Shown here piece after piece: positions 63,607 to 64,000 of a stretch of 64,000 bases of DNA. The translations under genes and the position numbers were made by a program. Under the pieces are notes generated by a model, which was not told the origin of the DNA, searched no databases, and saw only the letters and a list, made by a program, of their open reading frames with translations. Positions within the stretch are counted from its first letter, which is position 1. The number at the start of each line of letters is the position of its first letter. Origin of the DNA: Saprospiraceae bacterium UBA1994 (GTDB taxonomy: Bacteria > Bacteroidota > Bacteroidia > Chitinophagales > Saprospiraceae); assembly GCA_002335865.1 (NCBI GenBank), contig DDCY01000030.1, forward strand, positions 1 through 64,000. The letters are read 5' to 3'.

Positions 63607-64000
63607 ATGATTATCTAATTGTTTAACGGTCCGCACAGGAACAAAATCACATGTTGATCCGTAGGCTTTTAACCACTTCTCGGCCTTTTTGTATTCTGGA
63701 TATACTTTTTCGACTATTGTCCAGTATTTCTTGGAATGATTCATCTCATTCATATGGGCTAGTTCATGAACAATCACATAATCTAGAACCCATTGTGGGG
63801 CCATCAATAGCCTTGTTGACAGATTGATATTGCCTGAGTTAGAGCAGCTACCCCAATTACTTTTGTTGTATTTTAGTCTTAGACTCTTTACCGCATGACC
63901 AAAATAATGTTTGTTAATTAACTCAAGTCTCTTTTCTACTTCATGTTTGTATTTCTTAGCAAAGACCCTGGATAGCGCTGTTTTTATAATTTCAGATTTG
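63589..64000 (-). CDS. YgjP-like metallohydrolase (5' end cut by window)
   Basis: A partial protein of the SprT-like/YgjP (DUF45) metal-dependent hydrolase family. The reading frame is open to the window edge and its N-terminal part, seen by translating the minus strand, has RLKYNKSNWGSCS and GNINLSTRLLMAP before VIVHELAHMNEMNHSKKYW, the zinc motif HELAH followed by a third His. The C-terminus ends in the shared terminator. An ATG at 63807 is internal, not the true start. Function in the family is uncertain. Confidence 0.88.
   Translation of the reverse strand, partial: KSEIIKTALSRVFAKKYKHEVEKRLELINKHYFGHAVKSLRLKYNKSNWGSCSNSGNINLSTRLLMAPQWVLDYVIVHELAHMNEMNHSKKYWTIVEKVYPEYKKAEKWLKAYGSTCDFVPVRTVKQLDNHKKRKA

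Noticed and set aside
1..64000. Mobile elements, CRISPR arrays, defence systems or prophage
   Set aside because: No transposase, integrase, phage structural gene, nuclease/methylase defence gene or regularly spaced repeat array is visible. The gene content is housekeeping and envelope functions throughout.

Overview
The window is a stretch of ordinary chromosome from a low-GC member of the Bacteroidota, probably a pigmented, type IX secreting and possibly gliding bacterium. Four things point there: PorV, PorU, a PorP/SprF-family protein, GldJ and GldE are all present; one secreted protein ends in a gliding-associated C-terminal domain; promoters follow the Bacteroidota pattern TTTG-N19-TAnnTTTG (complete upstream of hppA and the OmpA gene, near-complete upstream of gldJ); and a TonB receptor, two POT peptide transporters and a lycopene cyclase fit the phylum. 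I cannot name the genus. I saw no rRNA operon, CRISPR array, insertion sequence, prophage or integron.

Layout. 1-10 kb: a 5'-truncated lytic transglycosylase; a lipoprotein/TonB-receptor pair behind a perfect 15-bp palindrome (a possible zinc-uptake module); a DUF423 protein with an M32 carboxypeptidase; rsmE, rseP and hscB. 10-25 kb: tRNA-Leu(CAA), a DUF4159 protein, a short-chain dehydrogenase, two POT transporters (one with a 163-residue insertion), a PfkB kinase, a K+-dependent-type membrane pyrophosphatase, lipA with a degenerate Gfo/Idh protein, and a thioredoxin-like protein. 25-30 kb: a 1164-residue NtrY-like sensor kinase and the RNase P RNA gene. 30-44 kb: porV and porU on the minus strand, then a PorP-like gene, gldJ and murF on the plus strand, a degenerate arginase-like gene, an amino-acid dehydrogenase and an OmpA-family protein. 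44-51 kb: a surface-sugar operon (a glycosyltransferase, then hddA, gmhA and hddC for GDP-heptose), folC, crtY and a second glycosyltransferase. 51-64 kb: pepD, a TSUP permease, a DUF4197 protein, a MerR regulator, rsmI, a rhomboid protease, an operon of a T9SS cargo protein, lptC and gldE, the rpsF-rpsR-rplI operon, and a YgjP-like hydrolase cut by the window edge.

The main theme is the cell envelope. The T9SS genes export and process proteins carrying C-terminal domains, such as the one encoded at 59930-62014. LptC and the heptose genes supply surface glycolipid or glycan, MurF and the transglycosylase act on peptidoglycan, and RseP and the rhomboid are intramembrane proteases. I found no clearly novel multi-gene system. 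The best leads are the putative Zur-type module, the enlarged POT transporter, two enzyme-family proteins missing key residues (arginase-like and Gfo/Idh-like), and structured intergenic regions near 8.4 kb and 53.3 kb.
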